From Datisca glomerata (taxonomy: Eukaryota > Streptophyta > Magnoliopsida > Cucurbitales > Datiscaceae), in contig QANY01008042.1 in assembly GCA_003255025.1 (NCBI GenBank), positions 1 through 64,000 of the forward strand: 64,000 bases of DNA, given 5' to 3'. A program made the position numbers and the translations under genes. The first letter of the stretch is position 1; each line of letters begins with the position of its first letter. Below are positions 1 to 10,212 of the stretch, one piece after another. Below the pieces are notes generated by a model. That model saw nothing but the letters and a program-made list of their open reading frames with translations, ran no database searches and was not told the DNA's origin.

Positions 1-1037
1 TCTTCGCCGTCTACCTCCATGTTTTGCCAGTTTTTTCCCGCGATTGAAGTGACATTGACTTGAAGAACCGCCAGGCGCATGCCAATACAACGCGCACGAC
101 AAGTCGACCATGAAATAAGCGACGACACGTTACTTAAGGCCTTTTTAGACTTTTTCTTCATTGAGAATTTGACCTCAATAGATCACCGATTACAAAAACA
201 AAGATATTACAACCTTATCCATTTTAACGTTTAGATAGCCAGCCACCAGCCACCTGTTTTGTTCGTGCTGAGTTTTAGAAGATATTGATGTTATTTTTTT
301 AAACATATATATAAGTTTATCTCTTTTTTTATTTATAAGATATATACATAAACAATAATATACTTGAAATAAAAAGTTTCATTAATAACCATATATAATA
401 ATTTTCATTGTCTCAATACATTCTTAATGAAATGGTTAATTACACCATGAGTCAATTTGAGTTTTAGGATTCTCTTGGTAGATTTAATTAATTTTAATAA
501 TAAACTAATCTATAAATTGCCAAGAAAAAAAATTATTATTAAATGTAAAAAATAATAGAGTAAACAACATATATGCAATTTAAAAAATTACATTTTTTTC
601 CAGATATTGTTTTTATATCTTTGATATAAAGGACAAGATAATGCTTTTTTTTTCTTTGAATCAACAAAGGACAGCATATCTTCATTTATAAAAATTTACA
701 TTGATGAGAGAGCAATTCTATAGAATACAATAGAATTCACATTGATGAGAGAACAATTTTATAATCAGCAGAATAATAAATGAAAGAAATATGTTTTCCT
801 TCTGCTTTCTTCAGATGAATTATGTAATTAATAAATCGCCATTGAGTTTTAGTAGATCTCTATTTACTTCTTTTACACGTATTCGTTCAATATAATGATT
901 TACACATGATACACGAGTATTAATTAAAAGTATAGAAAAGGGCATAAAATATAGAACTCGTTTGATTGTTTTAGTATGCAAAATAATTATATTTCAATGA
1001 CTATTTTAGTTGATCAAATGGTAATCATTTTCTAGTT
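1..1037. other. AT-rich spacer, no gene seen
   Basis: No reading frame, splice-able exon or RNA gene is recognisable here. The only local structure seen is a direct repeat of about 20 bases (acattgatgagagaRcaatt) starting at 698 and again at 739. The left edge of the window is an arbitrary cut. Confidence 0.6.
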
Positions 1038-1042
1038 ATCAT

Positions 1043-1262
1043 TGTCAAGCATAGTTAGTTTTGGTTAGTTTAGTCTGATTGCTAGTTAAGGGATTGTTTG
1101 TCTTTTTACCCTAACTAACCATTGGCTATTCCTTTCCCTTAAGTACTCTCGTTGTTCTCTGGTTTTATTTATTTTTTATGACAATTTACTTTCTTCAACC
1201 TCTTCTCTCTCGCACATTTCTCTCTTCTTGTCTTTGTTTCTTCTCTTTCATTTTTCTCCACA
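1043..1262 (+). repeat. 5' LTR of the copia element
   Basis: Starts TGTCAAGCATAG and ends TTTTCTCCACA, directly before the primer-binding site. It matches 9989-10207 almost end to end. A pyrimidine-rich stretch follows position 1190. Confidence 0.94.
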
Positions 1263-1275
1263 TGGTATCAGAGCC
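1263..1275 (+). other. Copia primer-binding site (tRNA-iMet type)
   Basis: The bases TGGTATCAGAGCC follow the 5' LTR without a gap. This is the standard site at which the 3' end of plant initiator-methionine tRNA primes minus-strand DNA synthesis. Confidence 0.93.
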
Positions 1276-2661
1276 CCTCTGCCTCACGTCGATGTTATGG
1301 GCGATCCGTATGAAATTTTGCCTTTAGAAACTCAAGAAATTGCTCAAGAACAAATTGGTTCACAGACCAATGTCCAAGCCCTAAATCAACAAATTTCTCA
1401 GTCAAATCCTTCCTCTTCAAATGTTGTTCAAGAAATCTCAAATATTCACTACCACAAAATAGAATTTAGTTGACGAGTAAAAATCATCATTATAACCCTA
1501 TATTAACGGTTGATCGACTGTCATCTACCAGACTGTCGTCTTTAGCCATTTTAAATAAAAACCATCAATATAGGGTACCGAAAAAAGTAATTAGATGACG
1601 GAATATACCCGTCATTATAGGTGTCAGAAAAAGTAAATAGATGACGGAGATTCCCCGTTATTAAAGGTACCCTAACTCTTTTTAAAAAAAAATTGTCATG
1701 GAAAGGCATTGCCTTCCCATAACAGTCCTCCAACATGTTTCAGTATTTTTTTATCACTTTTCTACTATGACGTTATTCAATATATTTTTTATCGGTAAAA
1801 ATATTCAAATAAAATCAAGCAAAACAAAAAGGAGGCATGAGAATTAATGTGTTTTTATATTTTTATATTCAAAAGAAAAATGAACCATAAGAGTAAAATC
1901 TTTAATAGTAGAGAGAATTTTATATGTGGTAGCAAAAATGGGAATACGAAGGCATGTAACAAAGCATTTCCTAAACATAACGCTAGAAAAAGAGAGAAAT
2001 TTTCATTAGCAGTACTAGGGGAAATTACAATTAAGCAATTTACATGCGTACCTACCCAGGTCTGATCCATTCTTCCAGCATTTCAGTGAAAAAGGCTTGC
2101 CTCACGTACCTTACCTAAAAATTTGTTAAACATAATATTGTTTTAAAGTGACTATGGAATTTAAAGAAATAATGATTTTCTCTTCATCGACCTTTATTGG
2201 TTATTTATTCTGGGAAATGAATACGGAGGAAAATTTGACATACAAATGAAACACAGATATTATCAACATTAATGGTAAGTTGTAACTGATATTCCTTTTA
2301 ACCTTTCTCAATCACGGCTAATCTCTATGAACTTAAATAGCCATTCATTGCCTGGATTTGGTGGGTGCGAAAGTATTGAGGAACTTGATACTACTGAGAT
2401 GATAACATTTTAACAACTATAATCCAATGACCAGAGTAAATTTACTGCATAAATTCCTGAGGAGAATTACTCGTAAACTATAAAAAAATAGGCTCGCATG
2501 ATTGGTTCCTTAAGCTATCAAAGATGTCAACCATGCCTTTTACTAACACAATCTAGTAAAAAAATACCACAAAACTAAGAAAACATGAGCGATGGATCAT
2601 CCTCAAAGCGCTTAAAGTAATAATGTACATATTTCCTTTCTTAATCTGGAAATAAAAGCGT

Positions 2662-2763
2662 AACAGCCTTCCCATAATACCTAATCAGATTCATGTATGC
2701 CTTCTCATCAAGAGAGACACCTGAGCTACGAGTTGCATTGAACATCTCTGCAGCCTTCTCCAT
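2662..2763 (-). pseudogene. Captured PPR-repeat gene fragment
   Basis: The minus strand reads MEKAAEMFNATRSSGVSL followed by DEKAYMNLIRYYGKA, which fits the two helices and turn of pentatricopeptide-repeat units. PPR proteins are organellar RNA-binding proteins. From memory the match is close to the EMB976 type of PPR protein, but I could not check this. It stops at 2662, where KA is followed by a changed frame. The piece lies inside the CACTA element, so it is a transduplicated fragment, not a gene. Confidence 0.72.
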
Positions 2764-4206
2764 ATTTCATCCTCGTCCATACACACTGCATTCACAATTA
2801 CCAATGTAAACAACATACACCCGAATGAGTGGATACACATTACCACTACTGAAGGGTTAGGGTTATTTATGGGAGTATATACAATGGCAATTTTCCTTTA
2901 ACACTAAAGAACACATTTAGTAACAACTCAAATATATACCTCTCTGCACCAACACTGCAGAAGAGGTCAATTCTGAGTTTGAAATTGTATTTCACATAAA
3001 GTTTGCAAATCCTGATTATACCAGAATCATATTGAGCAAAGACTCACGAACTACGGTCCAGTTCATGTTTTCTGCAATATTATACAACAATGAACTACTT
3101 GAACATAAAAGTCAATGGAATTAAATTAATATCTATGTAAGTTTACCAACATACATGCTGTTACGAGGCAGAAAATCCCCTTCAAGGACATTGACAAGAT
3201 ATTGAAACAAGAACATGTACGCAAGGACTGATCAAGTTAGAATTAAGACTGTAGAACTGTTCTTTTTTTTGTCAAGAAGGGTGACTTTAATGTTGTGACA
3301 ACAGTTATAAAAACCTAACTGATACATGCTTGATTACAAATACACCGTCAACAACTTCACCTCAAAATCTAAAATAAAAATTGAAACTCCCAAGACCAAA
3401 ACTTACAGGTGCTGAAACTGGTTATAAGATGGCATTCACAATTTATAAGACATGGTTAAAATAAACATGATCTATGATAAATTGGGGATCTTACATCATA
3501 TTTCAAAGAATTTTAGCAAATATAGGGGAAACAAGACAGTTATACATTTTAGTCTAAATAAAGTACAATGTTGAAACAAATAAAGGGTAAATATAAAAAT
3601 TAATTCAAAATAAGTTGCGATAAGACATATACAGAGAAATTGAGAAAATGAAGAGCATAGTGGTATTAGCAAACAAATTTGTATTGATATCAATTCTTTA
3701 ATTAAATGCCTCAGACATTGAGTCGGGAGGTTGTCACAACCAATTCATTAACAACTTACACATTTAACATTTTGATTGTTGTAGTTAAGATAGTGTTCCA
3801 TTCTGATTCATTGATAGGAAAGGAAAACATATTCAATTCTGGACTATTGAAGGTAGTCATTATATGATAGTTAATGCTTTTGCAACCCTCTTTTGGCCTA
3901 AAAATGCTTCCTCTTGAATTTCATCAATATTATCCAATTCCAGATTAACAATTTCATTGATAATTTTTTTTAAATGTTACATGCAGCTAAGGTCTTGTAA
4001 TGTGGGGTAGAAAAAACTTGTAATGATCTATTATTCATACTACAAATGATTAAACAGTCGGTTACATCTCGACCTTGAGTTTACAACTATGACCCAAAAT
4101 GAGAATAGCATAGCCTTGGGTGATCCTAAATCATATCTACCCGCATATGCAATGAGATTTATATTAAACAAAGCTTTTAAAAAGATAGACAGAATGAGAA
4201 ACAAAC

Positions 4207-4872
4207 CTCTGTGTCGAATGCTTTGTCTTCATGAGGCACTACACTGAGGTCTTGAATCAGATTATGAAATTTCTGACGATGACAGAGACAAATCAGTTGG
4301 GATGAAATAGTAATAGTTAGCCATGTAATCAGTAACATAAGAAATTTAGTCCTTAAACCATTTCTAGTAACATTATTCCCACAAAGACCAAAAAATGGAA
4401 CCAATTCTTGGATGATAACAGCAATAAGTGGCACATTAAAATCAATTATCAAGTAAACTATAGTGAACTTTAAAATAATACCAGGTATAGAAAATCAAAC
4501 TCATAGAGGGGTCAAGTAGCCCATAAGTGGTCTTTTCACTGATTGCTTTGTCCACAGTAGTAATAACCAAGCTTAGAACTACTAGTGTCCAAGCCTAAAT
4601 ACAATTACCAAGAAAGGAAATAATATATATCTAATACCTCATGAAGTACAGTATTTCATGTGAAGGTATAGATGCATTTGCACCTGTTATGTACACCCGA
4701 GGGAAATGCTGATAAAGAAAGACACATAAAAACCCTCACATTAAACCTATTGCAATTCAGGGATTAAACATATTAAAAAGAAGCATGTAAGCATTTAAAC
4801 ACTCCAATTACCTTGTCTAATTCATTCAAAAGTTGATAACTTGTCAAGATCAATTCTAGAGACTTCCCATAC
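4207..4872 (-). pseudogene. Possible captured exons of an unidentified host gene
   Basis: Three minus-strand blocks look like exons: about 4812-4872 (RYGKSLELILTSYQLLNELDK, followed by GT), 4638-4708 (HFPRVYITGANASIPSHEIL..., preceded by CAG and followed by GT) and 4207-4272 (KFHNLIQDLSVVPHEDKAFD..., preceded by CAG and followed by GT). The first two join in frame; the third does not join in frame to the second. I do not recognise the family. Protein-like composition next to consensus splice sites argues for a captured spliced gene rather than chance. Confidence 0.5.
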
Positions 4873-4904
4873 CTCAGGATCTGAAAGTTTGTCCTCTCTT
4901 GTGA

Positions 4905-5160
4905 CTGTTCGAGAGAGATCGAGAGCGAGAGAGATCAAGAGAGAGAGATCGAGATAGAGAGAAGGAGATCGAGAGCGTGGGAGAGATGGAGAGGGAGGAA
5001 GAGATTGAGAGAGAGAGGGAGCGAGATCGATAGAGAGAGAGATAGAGAGGGGGAGGGAATGAGGGAGAGAGAGAGAAATAGATAGAGGGAGAGAGAGAGG
5101 GGGAAATAGATAGAGGGAGAGAGAGAGATGGGGGGAGGGAGGGAGAGAGATATGGAAAGT
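4905..5160. repeat. GA-rich low-complexity tract
   Basis: A purine-rich stretch made of gagaga/ggga units near the right end of the CACTA element. The opposite strand reads as a Ser/Leu/Pro-rich open frame, which is a composition artefact. Confidence 0.9.
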
Positions 5161-5819
5161 GAACTTTGGGAAAGGGAAAAATAAGTGTAAAAGATGAAAT
5201 TAGGGTGGCTTAAATAAGATGGCATTTTCGAAAACAAAATGAACTTTGATTAATAAGCGAGTTTTTTATACTATAAAATGATGACTATTTTCACATTGTC
5301 ATCGTAGGTAAGCCATTTTTTACAGTTAATAAAAAAATTTCATATTATCGAAATTATTTCACCTAACACATTTTTCCTTTAACAGGTGACCGTCATTTTA
5401 TCCTATTTTCGTAGTAGTGATTCTTCAAGAAAATCAAAATTCCCAACTCACCTAGAATGCCTCTCCTTCTTTTAAGGCAGATATCGTAAATTTAATTTCT
5501 CATCCATCTTCCCACTCTCCCATCGTCCTTCTGTCAAACACATGTAACCTAATTTCAATTAGGTTAGATTCAACAAATTTTATCCTTTGGAAGTACCAAA
5601 TTACTGCTATTTTGAAAGCTCACCTGGTATTTGGGTACATCGACGGCACAATCAAATGCCTAGCAAGATTTCTCAAGAACTCAAATGGAGAGGACGCACT
5701 CGATAGTAATTACAAGTACGAATAGTGGTTGTCTCAAAACCAAGCCCTAATAACTTTGATAAATGTCACGCTTTCGCATATGGCTTTATCTTATGTTATT
5801 GGGTGTAAAACATCAAAGG

Positions 5820-6150
5820 AGGTTTGAGATTCTTTAGAATGGAGATTTTCTTCTATATCCCGCACCAATATTCTGCAACTAAAGTCTGATTTTACAATCT
5901 GTTCTAAGAAAGCTACTAAGAACATAGATGGTTATATTCAAAGAATCAAGAAAATTAAAGATAAGCTATCAGTCGTATCCGTGAATGTTGAAGATGAAGA
6001 TGTTTTAATATATACTCTTAATGGTTTGCCCAATGATTACAATACCATTCGAACGTTAATTCATATAAGGGCGGAACCTCTGAGCCTAGAAGAACTTCAT
6101 GTTCTTCTAATATCTAAAGAACACTTCTTCGGAACATACCACAAGCAGTA
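5820..6150 (+). pseudogene. Copia gag core (UBN2-like)
   Basis: Translation gives EV*DSLEWRF..., ILQLKSDF, GYIQRIKKIKDKL, LNGLPNDYNTI and PLSLEELHVLL, which is the conserved core of plant copia gag. One in-frame TGA sits where the family usually has Trp (E-V-W). After 6150 the frame is lost. Confidence 0.85.
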
Positions 6151-6504
6151 AGAATCTCTGGTACAGAACACTACCTTTCTTGCTAAATTTGTTGCCAACA
6201 GAGGAGGAAATCATGGTTGTGGCTTCAAGAATTCTTATGGAAAGAGAAACATTTGGGGTAAATCAAACAATGGACGAGGAGAGATGGAATTCAACATCTC
6301 TTCCCTCTGTTCTTGGAGCATCTCCAACACAAAATACATCTCAATTCAAAGGGTCATTCAACAATAGTCAATATAATTTTTCCATACCTTAATACAATAT
6401 AATACAGTGCCAAATTTATCAAAAAATGGGACACAATCCTGCTGATTAATTTCACCATGTGAACTTTCCCTACCAAGGGAGGAATCCTTTCGAATCTTGC
6501 TGCC

Positions 6505-7640
6505 ATGACTATCCTGAATCAAGCCTCACACACTGACCCTCAGGTATGGCTCACGGATACTGGGTGTAACACCCATCTCACCCCTGATTTGCACAGTTTA
6601 CATAATGCCTCTGAATTTATAGGGGAAGATGGAGTCTTTATTGGTAATGACCAAATCTTGTCAGTAACTCATACAGGTTTGAGTTTTCTAAATATTTCTT
6701 CCAAAACTTTTCTTTTGTCCAATATTTATTATCTTCCTCAATTATCTGCTAAATTGTTATTTGTGTATCAATTTTGTCTTGAGCATAATTGTAGGTTTAG
6801 TTTTGATGCCTTTTGTTTCTGGATTCAAGACAGGGAACACATGAACTCTGTTACATAAAGGACCCCGTATTAATGGACTGTGTCTACCTACCAATTTGCC
6901 TTCATCCAAAGTTGTCTTTTTTAGCTCTAAACAACATGATTCTCTTTGGCACTTTCATTTAAGCCATCCTAGTGATTAAATTGTTAAGCAAATTGTCAAT
7001 AAAGCTAATATTCGTTGTATAGATTCTGCAATGAATAGTTGTATTTGTATTAGCTGTGTTTCTAATAAAATGACAAGGCTCCTTTTTGGCAATTCTAAAT
7101 TTATTCTATTGTTCCTTTAGCTCTTGTTCATTCTGATGTCTGGGGCCCTTCCCCATTACTTCTGTTTTAGGGCATAGATACTATGTTCTTTTTATTGATG
7201 ATATGACTCAGTACATATGCTTCTTTCATATTAAGAATAAGTATGAGGTTTTATCTATTTTTAAAAGGTTTCAACCCCTTGTTGAGAATATGTTCCTAAC
7301 TAAAATTCAATCTTTAAGGACTAATGGAGGCGATGAGTACTCTAGTCTCTCTTTTCAATCATATCTTACTGAAAATGGTATTATGTATCAAAATACTTGC
7401 CCTTATACACCTCAACAAATGGCATTGTTGAGTGAAAACATAGACATTTAGTTGAGACAGGTCTTACCCTTCTTCATATTCTTCTGTTCCTTCATAATTT
7501 TGGATTTTTGCTTTTGCTACTGCCTTTTACTTAATTAACAGAATGTCTAGTTTAACTCTTACAAATAAATCTCCTTTTGAAATGTTATTTGGGAAACTTC
7601 CGGATTATACTAGACTTAGAGTTTTGGATGGGCATATTGT
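6505..7640 (+). pseudogene. Copia protease, pre-integrase and integrase relics
   Basis: The protease segment carries WLTDTGCNTHLTPDL; the D-T/S-G triplet is the catalytic aspartate motif. Further on LWHFHLSHPS is the pre-integrase His motif. FFIDDMTQYICFF-like and TNGGDEYSS segments come from the integrase core with its acidic residues, followed by NTCPYTPQQ. The pieces lie in different frames (6505-6858, 6900-7140, 7203-7451, then a shift). The enzyme is not functional. Confidence 0.85.
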
Positions 7641-8519
7641 CCAATTCTTTGACCTTATATGCAACATAAATTTCAACCTAAAATCTTGTAATGTGTTTTT
7701 CTTGTGTATGCTCTTAATTAGAAATGTTATATTTGTTTTGGCAAGTCTACCATATGTTAGTATATCTCTGGAGATGCTATATTTGATGCAAAATAGTTTC
7801 CTTTTGCTGCCTCATTACAATTATCCTCTTTCAACACTGGTTCTCTTAATTCTGCTACTTCAAGCACCAACTTTTTTTCTTATTCTCCCTTACTTAACAC
7901 TATGCTTAATTCCAAGTTATTATCTATGCCTAATGCTAGTCATAGTAATGCTCTCAATTCTGAAGCTATTAATGACATTTATACTGGTTTGCCCGAGGTG
8001 CATTCTGATAGAACTTTGCTATGATTTTTAATTGTCATTCAAACAATACTCATTCTGCTATTGATTTGCCTTCTGTTACTCATGTTGAAAATTCTGGAAA
8101 TGCTGGAAAATCTGCTTTAGTTTCTTCTTTGCCGTCTGAATTACATTGTAGAAATTCTCAGCATATTGAGCATACGATTTTGCCTTCTGATACTCATGTT
8201 GATTTACAATCTGAACACATTGAATTGCATTTTGGACACTCTAAGAATTTTGATTATACTGTTAGACGTACTGATTATGCTGCTAGGCATGATAAAAATA
8301 ATTTAAATTTGAATCCTAGCATTTCTAGTGTACATTCTAGTTCTATACCTTATGTTTCTACTGATCAACCTGTCATTAGCACTAGGAACACTTCCACACA
8401 TCACATGCAGACTTGGTCAAAATCCGGTATATTAAAAAAGAAAGCATTTGCTGCTTCCTGCCCTATTGATAAACATTTTGAACCTAATTCTTTCACTAGT
8501 GCCTGTAAGTGCTCATAAT

Positions 8520-9403
8520 GGGTTCAAGCTATGAATTCTGAGTATAATTCCCTTCTTTCTCAAAACACTTGGACTCTTATACCTTTACCTCCTAACAAAA
8601 AAGTTTGTTGTAAATGAGTGTATAAAATTAAGTACAACCCTGATGGGACCATAACCAGGCTTGTAGTTTAAGGATATCATCAACAACTTGGTCTTGACTA
8701 TGGTGAAACATTTACTCCAGTTATCAAAAAGCCCATTATTAGAATCTTATTTTCTTCAGCTGCTACCTATGGTTGGACCTTGAGGCAGATTGATGTTAAA
8801 AATGCTTTCCTACATGGTTCTTTTACTGAAGAAGTTTATATGTGTCAACCATCTGGTTTTGTTGACAATCTTTATCCTGATTATGTGTGTAAGCTTAATA
8901 AGTCTTTGAATGGTCTCAAACAAGCTTTTCGAGCTTGGCTTGAAAAGTTTACTAGTCACCTTCTATCTCTTGGCTTTGTTGGTTCTCATGTTGACACATC
9001 TTTATTTGTTCATGCCTCTTCTAAATCTCTCACTTATATTTTGCTATATGTTGATGATATTGTGATTAATGGGACGGATTCTGCCTATATTGATCATCTT
9101 GTTCACCCTTTAAAACATGATTTTGACATGTCTGACTTAGGTTACTTACGATACTTCTTAGGTCTTGAAAGTAGTATAACATCAGATGGTATTTTTGTAA
9201 ATCAACATAAATATGCTAGATATTTTTTTCTTAAAGCTGGAACGATTCAAGCTAAACCATGTCATTCCCCTTGTTCTACTAAGACACATTTATCTAGTCA
9301 CACTAGTTCACCTTTGTCTGATGTTACTTTATATCGTATTATTGTTGGTTCCCTTCAATATCCTATCTTTATTATACCAGATATACACTTTGTTGTCAAT
9401 TAA
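8520..9403 (+). pseudogene. Copia reverse transcriptase
   Basis: The open part starts at 8780 with the RT fingers and palm: IDVKNAFLHG, VYMCQPSGFV, NKSLNGLKQA, and the catalytic YVDDI near 9050, then FLGLE. The upstream part (8520-8760, ...PLPPNKKVC) contains stops. The frame ends at 9403, before the connection to RNase H. Substrate and primer would have been the element RNA and tRNA-iMet. Confidence 0.9.
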
Positions 9404-9514
9404 TGCACTCTCCTACTGCTATTCACTTTGCTACAGTCAAACATATCCTAAGGTATGTGGTCCATACTAATGATCATGGTATTTTTTTTAAAATTTGGTT
9501 CTCTTAATTTCTAG

Positions 9515-9994
9515 GTCTTCAGTGATGCTGGCTGGGCTGGAGATCCTGTTGACCATAGATCTACCTCAGGCTTTATGATTTTTCTTGGGCAGAATCATGT
9601 CTCCAAGAGTGCAAAGAAACAAGCAACAGTTGCCAAATCTTCAATCGAAGCGGAATACAAAGTGCTGGCTAACATTGTTGCAGAGTTGACTTGGCTTAGA
9701 CAGATTCTTCAAGATACACATGTCTATCAAACCCAATCTCCTGTTTTATACTACGACAACACTTCTGGCATATCCCTGGCCTCAAATTTGAGTTTCCACG
9801 CAAGAACAAAGCACGTGGAAATCGATTTTCATTTTGTTAGAGAATGTGTGATGAGGAAAGACTTGATCATTAAGCATGTGTCTTCTCAACGACAACTTGT
9901 TGATTTGTTTACCAAACCCTTGTCAACACCCCAGTTTACTTTTCTTTGTGACAAACTCATCCATTCATATGAGATGACTTTGTGGGGATGTTAA
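9515..9994 (+). pseudogene. Copia RNase H domain
   Basis: FSDAGWAGDPVDHRSTSGF followed by KSSIEAEY, WLRQIL, YYDNTSGISLASN, HARTKHVEIDFHFVRE and a C-terminal LVDLFTKPLS gives the full RNase H order of copia elements. The segment after 9575 is open to a stop at 9992-9994, overlapping the first bases of the 3' LTR. Confidence 0.88.
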
Positions 9995-10207
9995 GCATAG
10001 TTAGTTTTAGTTAGTTTAGTCTGGTTATTAGTTAAGGCATTGTTTGTCTTTTTGCCCTAACCAGCCATTGGCTATTCCTTTCACTTAAATACTCTAGTTG
10101 TTCTCTGGTTTTATTTTTTTAAATGACAATTTACTTTCTTCAACCTCTTCTCTCTCACACGTTTCTCTCTTCTTCTCTATGTTTCTTCTCTTCCATTTTT
10201 CTCCACA
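9989..10207 (+). repeat. 3' LTR of the copia element
   Basis: Starts TGTTAAGCATAG after the purine run tgtgggga and ends TTTTCTCCACA. It is about 90 percent identical by eye to 1043-1262, with a small length difference in the T/A-rich middle. Confidence 0.94.
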
Positions 10208-10212
10208 ACCAT

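Larger units (their letters stand above)
1447..5419. mobile_element. Non-autonomous CACTA transposon inside the copia gag
   Basis: Left end CACTACCACAAAATAG and right end (reverse complement) CACTACTACGAAAATAG are typical CACTA terminal inverted repeats. ATT at 1444-1446 and ATT at 5420-5422 form a perfect 3-bp target duplication, the CACTA hallmark. Removing the element rejoins the copia gag context (...ctcaaatatt/cttcaagaaaat...). Subterminal copies of tagatgacgga (near 1592 and 1632) and ccgtcat at the right end are the usual transposase-binding type repeats. No transposase reading frame is present. The interior carries pieces that look like host exons and a GA-rich tract near the right end. 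Confidence 0.93.
1296..9994 (+). pseudogene. Broken copia gag-pol frame
   Basis: The polyprotein probably began at the ATG at 1296 (MGDPYEILPLETQEIAQEQ...). The frame is split at 1446 by the CACTA element and resumes at 5423 in the same gag context. Later parts are recognisable: gag core 5820-6150, protease with a D-T-G motif near 6555 (WLTDTGCNTHLTPDL), pre-integrase and integrase about 6900-7600, reverse transcriptase 8530-9400 with YVDDI, and RNase H 9520-9990 (KSSIEAEY). Stops and frameshifts separate nearly every domain, including a stop inside the gag core. The longest intact piece is the reverse transcriptase (8780-9403). The product would have been cytoplasmic virus-like particle and replication enzymes. 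Confidence 0.9.
1043..10207 (+). mobile_element. Ty1/copia LTR retrotransposon, interrupted by a CACTA element
   Basis: Two similar LTRs (220 and 219 bp, TG...CA) bound an internal region with copia domain order: gag, protease, integrase, reverse transcriptase, RNase H. The 5' LTR is followed directly by a primer-binding site complementary to the 3' end of initiator-Met tRNA. The 3' LTR is preceded by a short purine run (tgtgggga). Flanks read ATCAT (1038-1042) and ACCAT (10208-10212), a 5-bp target duplication with one change. Without the 3.97-kb CACTA insertion (1447-5419 plus its TSD) the element is about 5.2 kb, normal for copia. The LTRs differ at about twenty positions, mostly transitions, so the insertion is not recent. 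The coding region is full of stops and frameshifts, so the element cannot move by itself. Confidence 0.95.

Noticed and set aside
1228..1295. Upstream start for the gag frame within the LTR/PBS
   Set aside because: The frame crosses the LTR end and the primer-binding site; the start after the PBS at 1296 fits copia structure.
4935..5237. Minus-strand frame rich in Ser/Leu/Pro
   Set aside because: It is the reverse of a GA-rich tract inside the CACTA element; no motif and purely repetitive composition.
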